DNA of 64,000 bases from Canibacter oris. GTDB lineage: Bacteria; Actinomycetota; Actinomycetes; Actinomycetales; Microbacteriaceae. The stretch covers positions 1-64,000 of the forward strand of contig NZ_JACIFD010000001.1 in assembly GCF_014197205.1 (NCBI RefSeq). The letters run 5' to 3'. Below the pieces are notes generated by a model. That model had not been told where the DNA came from and made no database searches. It saw only the letters and a list, made by a program, of their open reading frames with translations. Below, piece after piece: positions 17,401-24,943 of the stretch; the stretch's first letter is position 1; every line of letters begins with the position of its first letter. A program made the position numbers and the translations under genes.

Positions 17401-17558
17401 AGCAGCTGGATGCCACACAGCAAGCACAATTTGAAGCAACCGTGGAGCAGGCCGTGGAAACCTTACAGGGAACAGTTTTTGAGATCGATACCTCCGGGCA
17501 GTGCAAAAACTCACTGTGTGAGCTGCAACTAATTCCGGCAGTGAGTTGGCAGGAGTAA
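14472..17558 (+). CDS. adnA: AdnA-like helicase-nuclease subunit
   Basis: Large subunit of the AdnAB motor-nuclease that resects double-strand DNA ends, as RecBCD or AddAB do elsewhere. The 1028-residue product has a UvrD/SF1A motor: Walker A GAAGSGKT at 31-38, a motif II region LVIVDDAAELT (less canonical than DEYQD), motif V-like VVCVTDLQEGLWPN and motif VI-like ACSRAVKKL. A C-terminal RecB-type nuclease follows from about 780, with GTLLHAGLEH, RGVIDRIEQ (near 890) and VDLKTAK (near 910). It corresponds to Rv3202c. The GTG start is leaderless; adnB starts 4 bases after the TAA. Confidence 0.88.
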   Translation: MEDNKFSQLTYTAGQQQVRRLNPAMHALLLGAAGSGKTTALLAAAAQHQNVLFFAPNRQAAARLKQAYLQLATAPAVGAVAQTMQAFALQLLAAAALQQGTVQPRLLTAVLQDELITQQLQRSDFPDFQHETNRVYLRTEIRNLWQLFEELDLTVTQAAAQLEQHRGSLAEQVFAAITVLSGCEAQLADRAEYSATGVLNAAGRLLQEAPGLALPQLVIVDDAAELTLAEQRFLERLAGAGVAVWAAADPDTAAQVHIAEPLSLPELLTALPATPAMLHAASSAGGHAQDQVQQLELLEIVRFPAEIAAVIKRLSGAIGVRGTAAYRQTTVSASGGEVAAFNCDSPSALSSAIAYQLRQAKLGLAAAPLSWEDMVVVCRSRDTVAQLCRELSHRGVPTKTSGGGIVLRDHAIVRSLVLLLQAVIAEQKLSDEQVQQLLIGPLGGFTVPDVALLKRDLLVAVREDADPETQTAKGLLAKLCAGQLALPPQPSAAAQRVAEFAQIMQIAAARKETSSLSELLWLLWDGLCDAAALQQTALSGSGDAARDANQLLDTVLELFYVVQRNESQELGVAPLAFLAEIMASEVPQDTLARQAQHPAVTVTTPHMLLGREFAVVCVTDLQEGLWPNLRSRDAYLQLAQVQAVLRQQPEVADRYQLLHAETRLLLLACSRAVKKLCLFTVTDDEKYPSPLWRFFLDYLQPVTGQLLHLTLRGEVARLRAAVEHNPQQLVAAGQLARLAAAGVAGADPEQWYGAGTPSGEPALFASAADITLSPSTLVALQQCAAGAVLNQLNGQRPVQLRAAIGTLLHAGLEHSSSINEHSCEAVMQPVQQNWGKLPFKNAVIADLELEKTAVAAENIAKYTFAQSKNWQVLGSEVPFQMEVAGVKIRGVIDRIEQHTAADGSTQIRIVDLKTAKTPVTVKEAEQSLQLAAYQYAVASGGVQNTVQSQNVSGIQAVLVFPKYEQAATAPVTERSQKQLDATQQAQFEATVEQAVETLQGTVFEIDTSGQCKNSLCELQLIPAVSWQE

Positions 17559-17562
17559 CACT

Positions 17563-20500
17563 ATGACAAAGCAGATGCTTTTCAGCGCCGTGCAGGTGGC
17601 AGAGATTTTATACTTTGACGCGCCGCAGGTGCTCCTGCCAACAGCGGAGCAAAGTCGAGTCATTGAGGCACCGCTTGGCACGCAGTACCTGGTTGTTGCA
17701 GGCGCCGGTTCGGGTAAAACCGAAACAATTGCACAGCGGGTTGTGTGGCTTATCGCCAATGGTTTAGTGCAGCCGCAGCAAGTGCTTGGGCTGACATTCA
17801 CAAATAAAGCTGCCGGAGAGCTCAGCGAGCGCGTGTTGCATCGGCTGCAGAAATTTGTGCACAGTGCACTGCGCGAAGACAGTGGTTTAAGCAGTAAACA
17901 ACTGCAACAGGTGCAGCAGCTGCAGCAACAATTAGAAGCAGGGTATGCCTACCCGGAAATCTCAACCTACAACGCCTTCGCTGCCGGAATCGTGCGAGAA
18001 TTTGGGGTGGTCGCGGGTCTTAACCCGAGCGCCAAAGTGATGGATGAAGCAACCGCGGTGTTACTGGCAGAAGAGATTATTTTGCAGCAAGACAGTGCAG
18101 CGCTGCAACAGCTACAGATGGATTCACTAACCGCTGCGGCAGTGCTGATTAAGCTGGAAAACGCAATTGTGGATAACGCTGTCGACGTGCGCGCAGTGCA
18201 AGCTGAAATAGACAGTGTGCTGCAGTTGCAAAACCTGCCGCGAGGCAGCGCCAGAGCCCGCACAGCCCTCAGCGCAGGGGTAAAACGGGCCGCCAGTGAA
18301 ATGCAAATAACCGCGGCGCTATTACCGTTAGTTGCCGCTTACCGCACCCTAAAAGCGACACGCAACTTGCAAGAATTCTCCGACCAAGTCGCCGGCGCGG
18401 TGCAGGCAGTCACCGCAACCTCGCACACCGTGGCGAAGTTGCGCGAACGCCACCGGGTCATTTTGCTCGATGAAGTGCAAGACACCAGCGTTGGGCAAAC
18501 TGAACTGCTCACCACCATTTTTAAGGGTGCAGACGTTATGGGTGTGGGCGATCCACACCAATCGATTTACGGCTGGCGTGGCGCATCGGCTGAGAGCCTT
18601 GAAAAGTTCTTGCCCAACTTTAGTGGTTATGACGGGCACTCAGCGGGTGAGCTTTTAACCCTGTCAACGAGCTTCCGTAACAGCCGACAAGTGCTAGCAG
18701 CGGCCAATCAAATCGTGTCGCAGCTGCAATCAGCGTCGCGGCTACAGCTGCCGCAGTTGCAGCCACGGCAGTCTGCCCCCGAAGGACAAGTAGTGGCAGC
18801 CAGCTATGAAACCAGTATCGAAGAGGAAACAGCCGTAGCCGCAGAGATCCAAAGGATGCGGCTAGCTGCGCAGCAGGAGCAGCAGGAGCCGCCCACAATC
18901 GCGATTATTTTGCGCACCCGTAAAGACATGGAGGGTTTTGCTGCGGCCTTACGTCGCAAAAATATTCCGTACACGATTGTGGGCTTGGGGGGTTTGCTGA
19001 CCGCGCCGGAAGTGGTGGAGCTTATCAGCGTCGCAAAAATTGTGGCGCAGCTTGACGCCACCAACGAGCTGGTGCGGCTGCTAGTAGGGCCGCGTTTTAA
19101 CGTGGGACTGCACGACTTAGCACAACTTTCGAAAATAGCGCGAACACTGCAACGACAAGACAGTCAAGGCACCCAGTTAAGCGCCGCAGCCGCCGCGGCG
19201 GACGAGGTTTTAACCGCCCCAGAACGCACCGTAACTATTGTGCAAGCACTTGATAGCTTTGCACAGCGAACGCTGCATGACGAGCTGTATCGAGACATCA
19301 GCGCAGCTGGTAAGGCCCGGCTGCGGGAAGCAGCGCAGCTGCTGCGTCGCCTGCGTCAAGGCGCCGGAGCAGACGTGCTCGAACTCTTTTACCGGTTGGA
19401 GCGAGAGCTACGGCTCGATATTGAACTTGCTGCGCACCCGAAGATGTTAGGCGCAAAAGCGCAGTACCTAATCGACCCCCGCAGTAATCTTGATCGCTTC
19501 CTGCGCGAGGTCGCGGGATACCTCAGTATCCACCCCGAGGCTACCCTCAAGCAGGTGCTGGTGTGGTTAGAAATGGCGCAGCAAAGCGATAAGATTCCCG
19601 CCCAAGTGCCGGCGCCTACCCCGGAAACAGTTCAAATCATCACCTCCCACTCCGCAAAAGGACTGGAATGGGACGCGGTGTTTGTGCCGCGCCTGGTGGC
19701 TGGTGGGCTCCCCACCAAACTGAAAGATAGCTATGGGTGGCTGACAAGAGGAGTGCTGCCAAGCCGACTCAGCAAAGACCACGCGGCGCTGCCGCAGCTA
19801 CAGTTACAGCAGGTCACCGATCAAGATAACTTCGATAAGGTTGTGCTGCAAGACTACCGGGAGGCGCTCGCAGCGCGACACAGCCTGGACGAAAGACGCG
19901 TCGCGTATGTCACCTTTACGCGGGCAAAAAAGTGGCTTTATTTAAGCTATTGTTTCTGGCAGCGGGAGTCGAAAACCCCGGCTGAGCCGAGCCCCTATAT
20001 CGCAGAGCTGATAACCGCCGAAATTCTGCCGCAGCTGCAGGAAGCAACAGAACACAGTGAAAAACCAGCAACCGCCGTAAATACTACGCAACAACACTGG
20101 CCGCTTGATCCTCTCGGGGCAAGACGAGCGAACTTTATGGCGGCAGCAGCAGCCGTTAGGCAAGCAAGCGTCAGTCTAGCTAACGCAGCAGAGTCAAACA
20201 TCGCGCCGCTAAGTGAACTGCAGCAGCTGCTGCTCTTAGAAGCACAGCAAACACAGGCCCAGCAGGAGGCATTGCCGAACGGTAAGATTAACGCCTCGGC
20301 TTTTGCGCAGGCGTTAGCCGATCCACAACAGTATCAACTGCAGCTGCTGCGGCCAGTGCCGCAGCGGCCATATCGTGGTGCCGATATTGGCACCCGGTTT
20401 CACGAGTGGGTGCAGGCCCACTATGCCACAGCTGCGGTGCATACACCGCAGCTAGCCGGGCTCGAAAGTCCCGCTGGGGAAGGCATCCAGCAGCAACAAG

Positions 20501-20964
20501 GGTACGAGATGCAAAGCGCTAAGACCTTGCAAAAACTGCAGCACAATTTCAGCTCGTCCAAGTGGTATCGGAAACAACCAATCGCGGTAGAACAGGAAAT
20601 CTTAATGCCGTTTGCCGGTGAAATTATGCATTGCAAGATGGATGCGGTGTTTGCGTGGCAGCAGTCAGACGGTTCCGAAATTATTGAGATTGTTGACTGG
20701 AAAACCGGCAAAGCTCCCGTGAGCGATGCCGAAAAGTTCGAAAAATTCTTGCAGCTGCAGCTGTATCGGCACGCTTACCTGCAAGAATACAAGCTGGCAC
20801 CGGAGCAGGTAACCGCAACCCTGTTTTACGTCAGCGAAAACCGCACACTGCGGTTAGACGAGCTGCCGGAAGCGCAGATACTCAGTCTAGCTGACTTGGA
20901 GCAGCGCTATCGCGCGGCGCAGGGGAGTGCTGGAGCGCCCGAGGTCTCCGCCTCCCAAGGGTAA
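17563..20964 (+). CDS. adnB: AdnB-like helicase-nuclease subunit
   Basis: Partner of AdnA in end resection. The 1133-residue product has fully canonical SF1A motifs: AGAGSGKT (46-53), LTFTNKAAGEL (Ia), LLDEVQDTSVGQ (II, near 301), GDPHQSIYGWRGA (III), TSFRNSR (IV), SHSAKGLEWDAVFVPRL (V) and RVAYVTFTRAKKWLYLS (VI). The C-terminal PD-(D/E)xK nuclease has RFHEWVQAHY, HCKMDAVF and IVDWKTGK (about 1043-1050). Both subunits therefore keep motor and nuclease modules, as in mycobacterial AdnAB. It corresponds to Rv3201c. GGAG precedes the ATG. Its stop is 3 bases from the stop of the convergent kinase-fold gene. Confidence 0.93.
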   Translation: MTKQMLFSAVQVAEILYFDAPQVLLPTAEQSRVIEAPLGTQYLVVAGAGSGKTETIAQRVVWLIANGLVQPQQVLGLTFTNKAAGELSERVLHRLQKFVHSALREDSGLSSKQLQQVQQLQQQLEAGYAYPEISTYNAFAAGIVREFGVVAGLNPSAKVMDEATAVLLAEEIILQQDSAALQQLQMDSLTAAAVLIKLENAIVDNAVDVRAVQAEIDSVLQLQNLPRGSARARTALSAGVKRAASEMQITAALLPLVAAYRTLKATRNLQEFSDQVAGAVQAVTATSHTVAKLRERHRVILLDEVQDTSVGQTELLTTIFKGADVMGVGDPHQSIYGWRGASAESLEKFLPNFSGYDGHSAGELLTLSTSFRNSRQVLAAANQIVSQLQSASRLQLPQLQPRQSAPEGQVVAASYETSIEEETAVAAEIQRMRLAAQQEQQEPPTIAIILRTRKDMEGFAAALRRKNIPYTIVGLGGLLTAPEVVELISVAKIVAQLDATNELVRLLVGPRFNVGLHDLAQLSKIARTLQRQDSQGTQLSAAAAAADEVLTAPERTVTIVQALDSFAQRTLHDELYRDISAAGKARLREAAQLLRRLRQGAGADVLELFYRLERELRLDIELAAHPKMLGAKAQYLIDPRSNLDRFLREVAGYLSIHPEATLKQVLVWLEMAQQSDKIPAQVPAPTPETVQIITSHSAKGLEWDAVFVPRLVAGGLPTKLKDSYGWLTRGVLPSRLSKDHAALPQLQLQQVTDQDNFDKVVLQDYREALAARHSLDERRVAYVTFTRAKKWLYLSYCFWQRESKTPAEPSPYIAELITAEILPQLQEATEHSEKPATAVNTTQQHWPLDPLGARRANFMAAAAAVRQASVSLANAAESNIAPLSELQQLLLLEAQQTQAQQEALPNGKINASAFAQALADPQQYQLQLLRPVPQRPYRGADIGTRFHEWVQAHYATAAVHTPQLAGLESPAGEGIQQQQGYEMQSAKTLQKLQHNFSSSKWYRKQPIAVEQEILMPFAGEIMHCKMDAVFAWQQSDGSEIIEIVDWKTGKAPVSDAEKFEKFLQLQLYRHAYLQEYKLAPEQVTATLFYVSENRTLRLDELPEAQILSLADLEQRYRAAQGSAGAPEVSASQG

Positions 20965-20966
20965 GG

Positions 20967-22100
20967 CTAGTCCTGGCGTGGCGCAGAGTTGCTCTCGCGG
21001 GGCTCTGCCGTATCCGCATGTGCCGCAGGAACAGGGTCGATAAAGTCAGTGTCAGAGTTAAACACCCGCTCATCATCCAGCAGCTGCAACTGCTGCGTGT
21101 CGTTGAGGTGCGTTGCCTGCGGTTTGACGTGCTCGGTGGCGTCAAGCAAATGCTGCACTTCCCACTCGGAAAGCGGCGCGGCCGCGGGCGGTAAAATCGG
21201 GACGACCGCGCGATCCACCAGCATATCTAACAGGTTTTCAGCGTCTGCGATAATCTCAGGGTCGTGAGTTTCGACACCGTGCAGCAGCCACTTTGCGAGC
21301 TCTAACTCGTGATAGAAATGGGCTCGATAAAGCAGCTTTTGTAAATCTTGGCTGGTGCTCTCGGCGTAGCGAATCAAAACCTCGTGCAGCACACCAGCAG
21401 GGGCTGCACACAACCAAGCAAAATCGATTGCCGGATCGCCCACACTGAGCTCGGCAAACCCGAGCATAGCGGTGACCGAGTCAGCATCAACCAAAAAACT
21501 ATCGGCGGTGACATCACCGTGAATCGTCACCGGCTGGAAATCCCACAGCGTGACCTCTCTGAGCACCTGCTCCCAGCGCTCCTTAATCGCCACCGGCAGC
21601 CGCTTGGTCTGCCACGCTTTGGTGACCAGTCGGGCAGCTTCCACGCGGCACATTTCCGCGCTGCGCACCGGCAAACCGACGCGGCTCAGCAGCGAGCTTG
21701 GCAGCTGATGCAGAGCCTCTAAAGCGCCGGCGAGAGAAGCGAGCAAAATCGCATCCGGCCGCAAATCTGCGGTGTTGAACTTCTCGCCTGGCAAAAAAGT
21801 TGCAACAGTGGCAGGCCACTCTCCGGCGCGCGTGATGCCCAAAACCGTCGGCACCAAAAACGGCAGTTGGCTACGGGCCCCGGCGGTTAAAGCCGAAAGC
21901 GCAATATTCTCAGCAGCCTGCTGGGCGGCGGCGGCATCATGTGACGGAACCCTGACGATGACGTCACCAGAATCACACGATACAACCGCAGCGGTAAAGT
22001 TTGCATCACCCGCAAGGCTGTGTTTCCGCGCAGAAAGCGGGTACAGATTCGGCACAGCGCTGGTAGCAAGCGCCGCAAAAGTTAGAGGAATACTCGCCAT
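20967..22100 (-). CDS. Kinase-fold (aminoglycoside/macrolide phosphotransferase-like) protein
   Basis: A 377-residue protein with the APH-type kinase fold: N-lobe VVSCDSGDVIVRVPS, a helical middle with FLPGEKFN and EALHQLPSSLL, then a C-lobe IHGDVTADSFLV...LGFAELSVGDPAIDFAWL. The HGD of the catalytic loop is present. However, the Asn that normally follows is not where expected, and the metal-binding Asp of the IDW/IDF motif is replaced by LGF (near 21465). Catalysis is therefore doubtful, and nothing supports a drug-resistance role. The C-terminus after about 300 is Ala/Asp/Gln-rich. It lies between adnB and the UvrD2-like gene, where related actinobacteria also carry a phosphotransferase gene. 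Confidence 0.72.
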   Translation of the reverse strand: MASIPLTFAALATSAVPNLYPLSARKHSLAGDANFTAAVVSCDSGDVIVRVPSHDAAAAQQAAENIALSALTAGARSQLPFLVPTVLGITRAGEWPATVATFLPGEKFNTADLRPDAILLASLAGALEALHQLPSSLLSRVGLPVRSAEMCRVEAARLVTKAWQTKRLPVAIKERWEQVLREVTLWDFQPVTIHGDVTADSFLVDADSVTAMLGFAELSVGDPAIDFAWLCAAPAGVLHEVLIRYAESTSQDLQKLLYRAHFYHELELAKWLLHGVETHDPEIIADAENLLDMLVDRAVVPILPPAAAPLSEWEVQHLLDATEHVKPQATHLNDTQQLQLLDDERVFNSDTDFIDPVPAAHADTAEPRESNSAPRQD

Positions 22101-22112
22101 GGTTATAGCCTA
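22101..22112 (-). promoter_or_regulatory. Leaderless promoter of the kinase-fold gene
   Basis: On the minus strand TAGGCT (22107-22112) lies 6 nt before ATG 22100. Confidence 0.35.
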
Positions 22113-22205
22113 GCGGGGTAACTTTAAAGCCTTTTCTGCCACGCTGAGAAACCACAGTGAGTCCCGGTAAAGTTATCACCAGCAGTATTTGTTTAAGGAG
22201 ACCGT

Positions 22206-23894
22206 ATGCAGCAGATCTTGGAGCAGCTGGACGAACAGCAGCGCGCGGCAGCAACAGCTCTGCTCGGTCCGGTTGCGATCCGAGCCGGAGCTGGCAGCGG
22301 TAAAACTCGCACCATCACTCACCGCATCGCACACGGTGTTGCCAGCGGCGTTTACAACCCGGACAAGGTACTCGCCCTCAGCTATACGCGTAAAGCCGCG
22401 CTGGAGCTCGGGGAGCGGCTGGCACGGTTGCAGGTTCCGGGCGTGACGAGCCGCACTTTTCACAGCCTCGCGCTGGAACAGCTGCATGAATTTTGGCCGA
22501 CCGTCGTGGGCGGTGAACGCCCGACCCCGCTCGGCAGCACGGCTAAGCTGCTGCTGGTGCAACAGGCTGCGACGGAGGCGGCACTGCAGGTGTCAGACGC
22601 GGTGGCGCGAGAAATTTTGGCAGAACTAGAGTGGCGCAAAGTCTCAGCGCTTAGCTACGAAGGCTACCTGAGTGCGCAACGCACCGGGGTTGTGGGCGTC
22701 AAACCGCAGCAGGTTGTGGAGGTGATGCGCGCTTACGAAGAATTAAAAATTAGTAGGCGAGTGATTGATTTTGAAGACGTTATCGCGCTCACCGCGGGAA
22801 TGCTCGCCGCCGAAGACGCCATCGCCCGCAAGGTGCAGCAGCGCTTCCGGTATTTCACTGTGGATGAGTACCAAGATATTTCACCGCTGCAATACACTCT
22901 GCTGCACGAGTGGCTGGGCGAAAACAACAATAATCTCTGCGTTGTCGGCGACGCCAGCCAAACCATCTTTAGTTTCGCCGGAGCAAACCAAAACTTTTTG
23001 CTGCGCTTCGCAAAAGAATACCCCGAAGCCACCACCATCACCCTGCACCGCAACTATCGCAGCACTGCCGGAATCGTGACAGCCGCTAATAACCTGATGC
23101 GGCAAGCGCCCGGGGCTATTGAGCTGCAAGCTGTGGCAGGGGGTGGATCCGCGCCACGCGCCGCGTGGTTCCGTACAGCCCGCGAAGAACTGCAGGCGGT
23201 TACTGCCGCGGTGAAACAACAAATCAGCGCTGGCACGCCGGAGTCGCAGATAGCAGTTTTGGCGCGCACCAATCAGCAGCTCGCGGAAATTTCGGAGGTG
23301 CTGCGCGCCAGCGGGGTGAAAACTCAGCTGCCGGAAGATCCCTGGTTGTTTAGTTTCCCGGTGGTGAAAAACGCCGTGATTGCGCTGAAGGCAGCTGCGG
23401 CGCAGGCAGATGCCCAGAGCCCACAGCAAGACGCGGAGCATACGGTTTTAGATGTGTTGCGGGCTGCCGGTTACAGCACCAAGGCCGCTGCTGATCCGGA
23501 GCGTGAAGCGCAGCGACGCTTGCTGCAGCGGCTGCTGGCGGTGATTGACACGCACTGTGCGGCGCTGCCGCTGCCGGAGATAGCTAAACGCCTGCAGGAA
23601 ATGATGGCAACGCATTTTGTGCCGCAGGAAGCCGCCGTCGTGCTGCTGCCGATCCACTCCGCGAAAGGCCTGGAATGGCACACCGTATATATAATCGGTG
23701 CGAGCGAAGGGAAGTTGCCGATTCAGCAGACGCTCGACAACGCTGCCGCGATTGCCGAAGAGCAGCGGTTAGCGTATGTGGCGTTTACCCGGGCCCGGGA
23801 ACTACTGCGGGTCTCTTTGAGTGGCTCTGAGCAGCAAGGGGTTGCGCCGTCACGCTTCTTGCAACAGGCAAAAATTCCGGTGCAGCGGTTCTGA
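22206..23894 (+). CDS. UvrD2-like SF1 DNA helicase, short form
   Basis: A 562-residue 3'-5' helicase of the UvrD/PcrA group, placed where mycobacteria carry uvrD2 (Rv3198c). Motifs are AGAGSGKT (27-34), LSYTRKAALELGERL, VDEYQDISPLQ (219-229), VGDASQTIFSFAGA, LHRNYRS, HSAKGLEWHTVYIIGASEGKLP and LAYVAFTRARELLRVSL. The protein ends shortly after motif VI: the tetracysteine linker and HRDC domain that complete mycobacterial UvrD2 (about 700 residues) are absent. ATG 22206 follows AAGGAG. Related Micrococcales UvrD2 proteins also vary here, so the short form may be lineage-typical. Confidence 0.88.
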   Translation: MQQILEQLDEQQRAAATALLGPVAIRAGAGSGKTRTITHRIAHGVASGVYNPDKVLALSYTRKAALELGERLARLQVPGVTSRTFHSLALEQLHEFWPTVVGGERPTPLGSTAKLLLVQQAATEAALQVSDAVAREILAELEWRKVSALSYEGYLSAQRTGVVGVKPQQVVEVMRAYEELKISRRVIDFEDVIALTAGMLAAEDAIARKVQQRFRYFTVDEYQDISPLQYTLLHEWLGENNNNLCVVGDASQTIFSFAGANQNFLLRFAKEYPEATTITLHRNYRSTAGIVTAANNLMRQAPGAIELQAVAGGGSAPRAAWFRTAREELQAVTAAVKQQISAGTPESQIAVLARTNQQLAEISEVLRASGVKTQLPEDPWLFSFPVVKNAVIALKAAAAQADAQSPQQDAEHTVLDVLRAAGYSTKAAADPEREAQRRLLQRLLAVIDTHCAALPLPEIAKRLQEMMATHFVPQEAAVVLLPIHSAKGLEWHTVYIIGASEGKLPIQQTLDNAAAIAEEQRLAYVAFTRARELLRVSLSGSEQQGVAPSRFLQQAKIPVQRF

Positions 23895-23989
23895 TTCCGG
23901 GCCTAGCGGTTCTCGCACTGTGTAATGCTATGCACTGTTCGCAGGCTACGCTGCTGCGCGGCAGGTTCGCTGAGTGCAGGACGGGTGTC

Positions 23990-24853
23990 TTAGGCAGTCG
24001 TGAGCTCCGCAAGCTGGCTATGCGGTGATGCCGTCAGATGCGCGCACAGACAGTCGGCATCGGGGCGCAAGTAGTGGACCCGTGGTAATGGAATCTCCGC
24101 CTGTGAAAACTCGAAGCTGAACTGTTTACCGGTAGCAGCGTAGGGGGCTGCTACCAGTTGTGCGAGCAATGGCGCGATGTGTTTCACAACAGTGGCAGTT
24201 TCGGTTGCTGCAGTGTGGCCGAGCAGCTGTGGCAACATAATACTTTTGTCAGGGTCTGCACGCAGCGTTTCATGCTCGCAACAGGCTGCGCACGGCGTGG
24301 ATTCGGCGGTTAATAGAGGTCCGATGCGCACACAGCTGTCACTAAAGGTAATTGGCAGTTGTGCTGCGGTGCTGTGCTGCAGCTGAGACAGTGACAGTTG
24401 CTGATCGACCAAAAAACGATTGACGGTGATTAGCAGGTCGCTGGTGCTGCTGGGGAGGTGGCCGTGCCAGCTCAGGGCTTCGTGCAGCAGCAGCGCGGTT
24501 CGGGTGGCGGTTTCACTTGCAATTATTGGTACCGCAAGTTGGTAGCTGGCGGTTTGAAACAGGTTGACGGTGGTCGTCGCGGCACTGGGAGAAGAACTTG
24601 CTTGCAGCACCGGAGCCAGCAAGCGGAGCATTTCCTGTAAGTGTTCGGGAGAGATTTTGCTGCGCTTCGCAGTACGTTTCAGAGCGGCCATTGTGGTTCC
24701 GGTGAGCAGTGAGCTGATCAGAGTACGGTCTTGCTCGGTGAGGGCACTGAGCTCTAAAGCAGCTGTGCTGAACCCGAAGCGGATGGTGTGTGGATCAACC
24801 CAGGCAGCAACGAACTGCGGCGCAATTTTTAGAAAAATTCCCGGTGTGTGCAT
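23990..24853 (-). CDS. ThiF/TOMM-cyclodehydratase-like protein (Rv3196-like)
   Basis: About 287 residues. The N-terminus (IAPQFVAAWVDPHTIRFGFS) and the segment CAACCEHETLRADPDKSIMLPQLLG resemble the Cys-containing part of E1-like/TOMM leader-binding proteins (usually CxxC-x3-HR-x2-RD...LLAQL). No clear GxGxxG nucleotide motif is visible, so adenylation is doubtful. Function unknown; mycobacteria have a related gene at this spot beside uvrD2 and the Zincin_2 gene. The frame extends to a GTG at 24898, but ATG 24853 fits the family start better and has GATATT 6 nt upstream. No peptide-precursor or partner gene is nearby. Confidence 0.55.
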   Translation of the reverse strand: MHTPGIFLKIAPQFVAAWVDPHTIRFGFSTAALELSALTEQDRTLISSLLTGTTMAALKRTAKRSKISPEHLQEMLRLLAPVLQASSSPSAATTTVNLFQTASYQLAVPIIASETATRTALLLHEALSWHGHLPSSTSDLLITVNRFLVDQQLSLSQLQHSTAAQLPITFSDSCVRIGPLLTAESTPCAACCEHETLRADPDKSIMLPQLLGHTAATETATVVKHIAPLLAQLVAAPYAATGKQFSFEFSQAEIPLPRVHYLRPDADCLCAHLTASPHSQLAELTTA

Positions 24854-24943
24854 GCAACAAATATCGCACGGCAGCGCCGGAGCGTGGTGGTTTTCCACAG
24901 GAAAACACGGCAGAGAGTTTATCCACCCCTTTCTTGCAAGCGA

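Noticed and set aside
20967-22100. Antibiotic-resistance phosphotransferase
   Set aside because: The fold matches, but a metal-binding residue is missing and the position is a conserved core locus, so a resistance role is not supported.
23990-24853. Bacteriocin/TOMM biosynthesis cluster
   Set aside because: Only one distantly similar protein is present; there is no precursor peptide, YcaO, dehydrogenase or exporter beside it.
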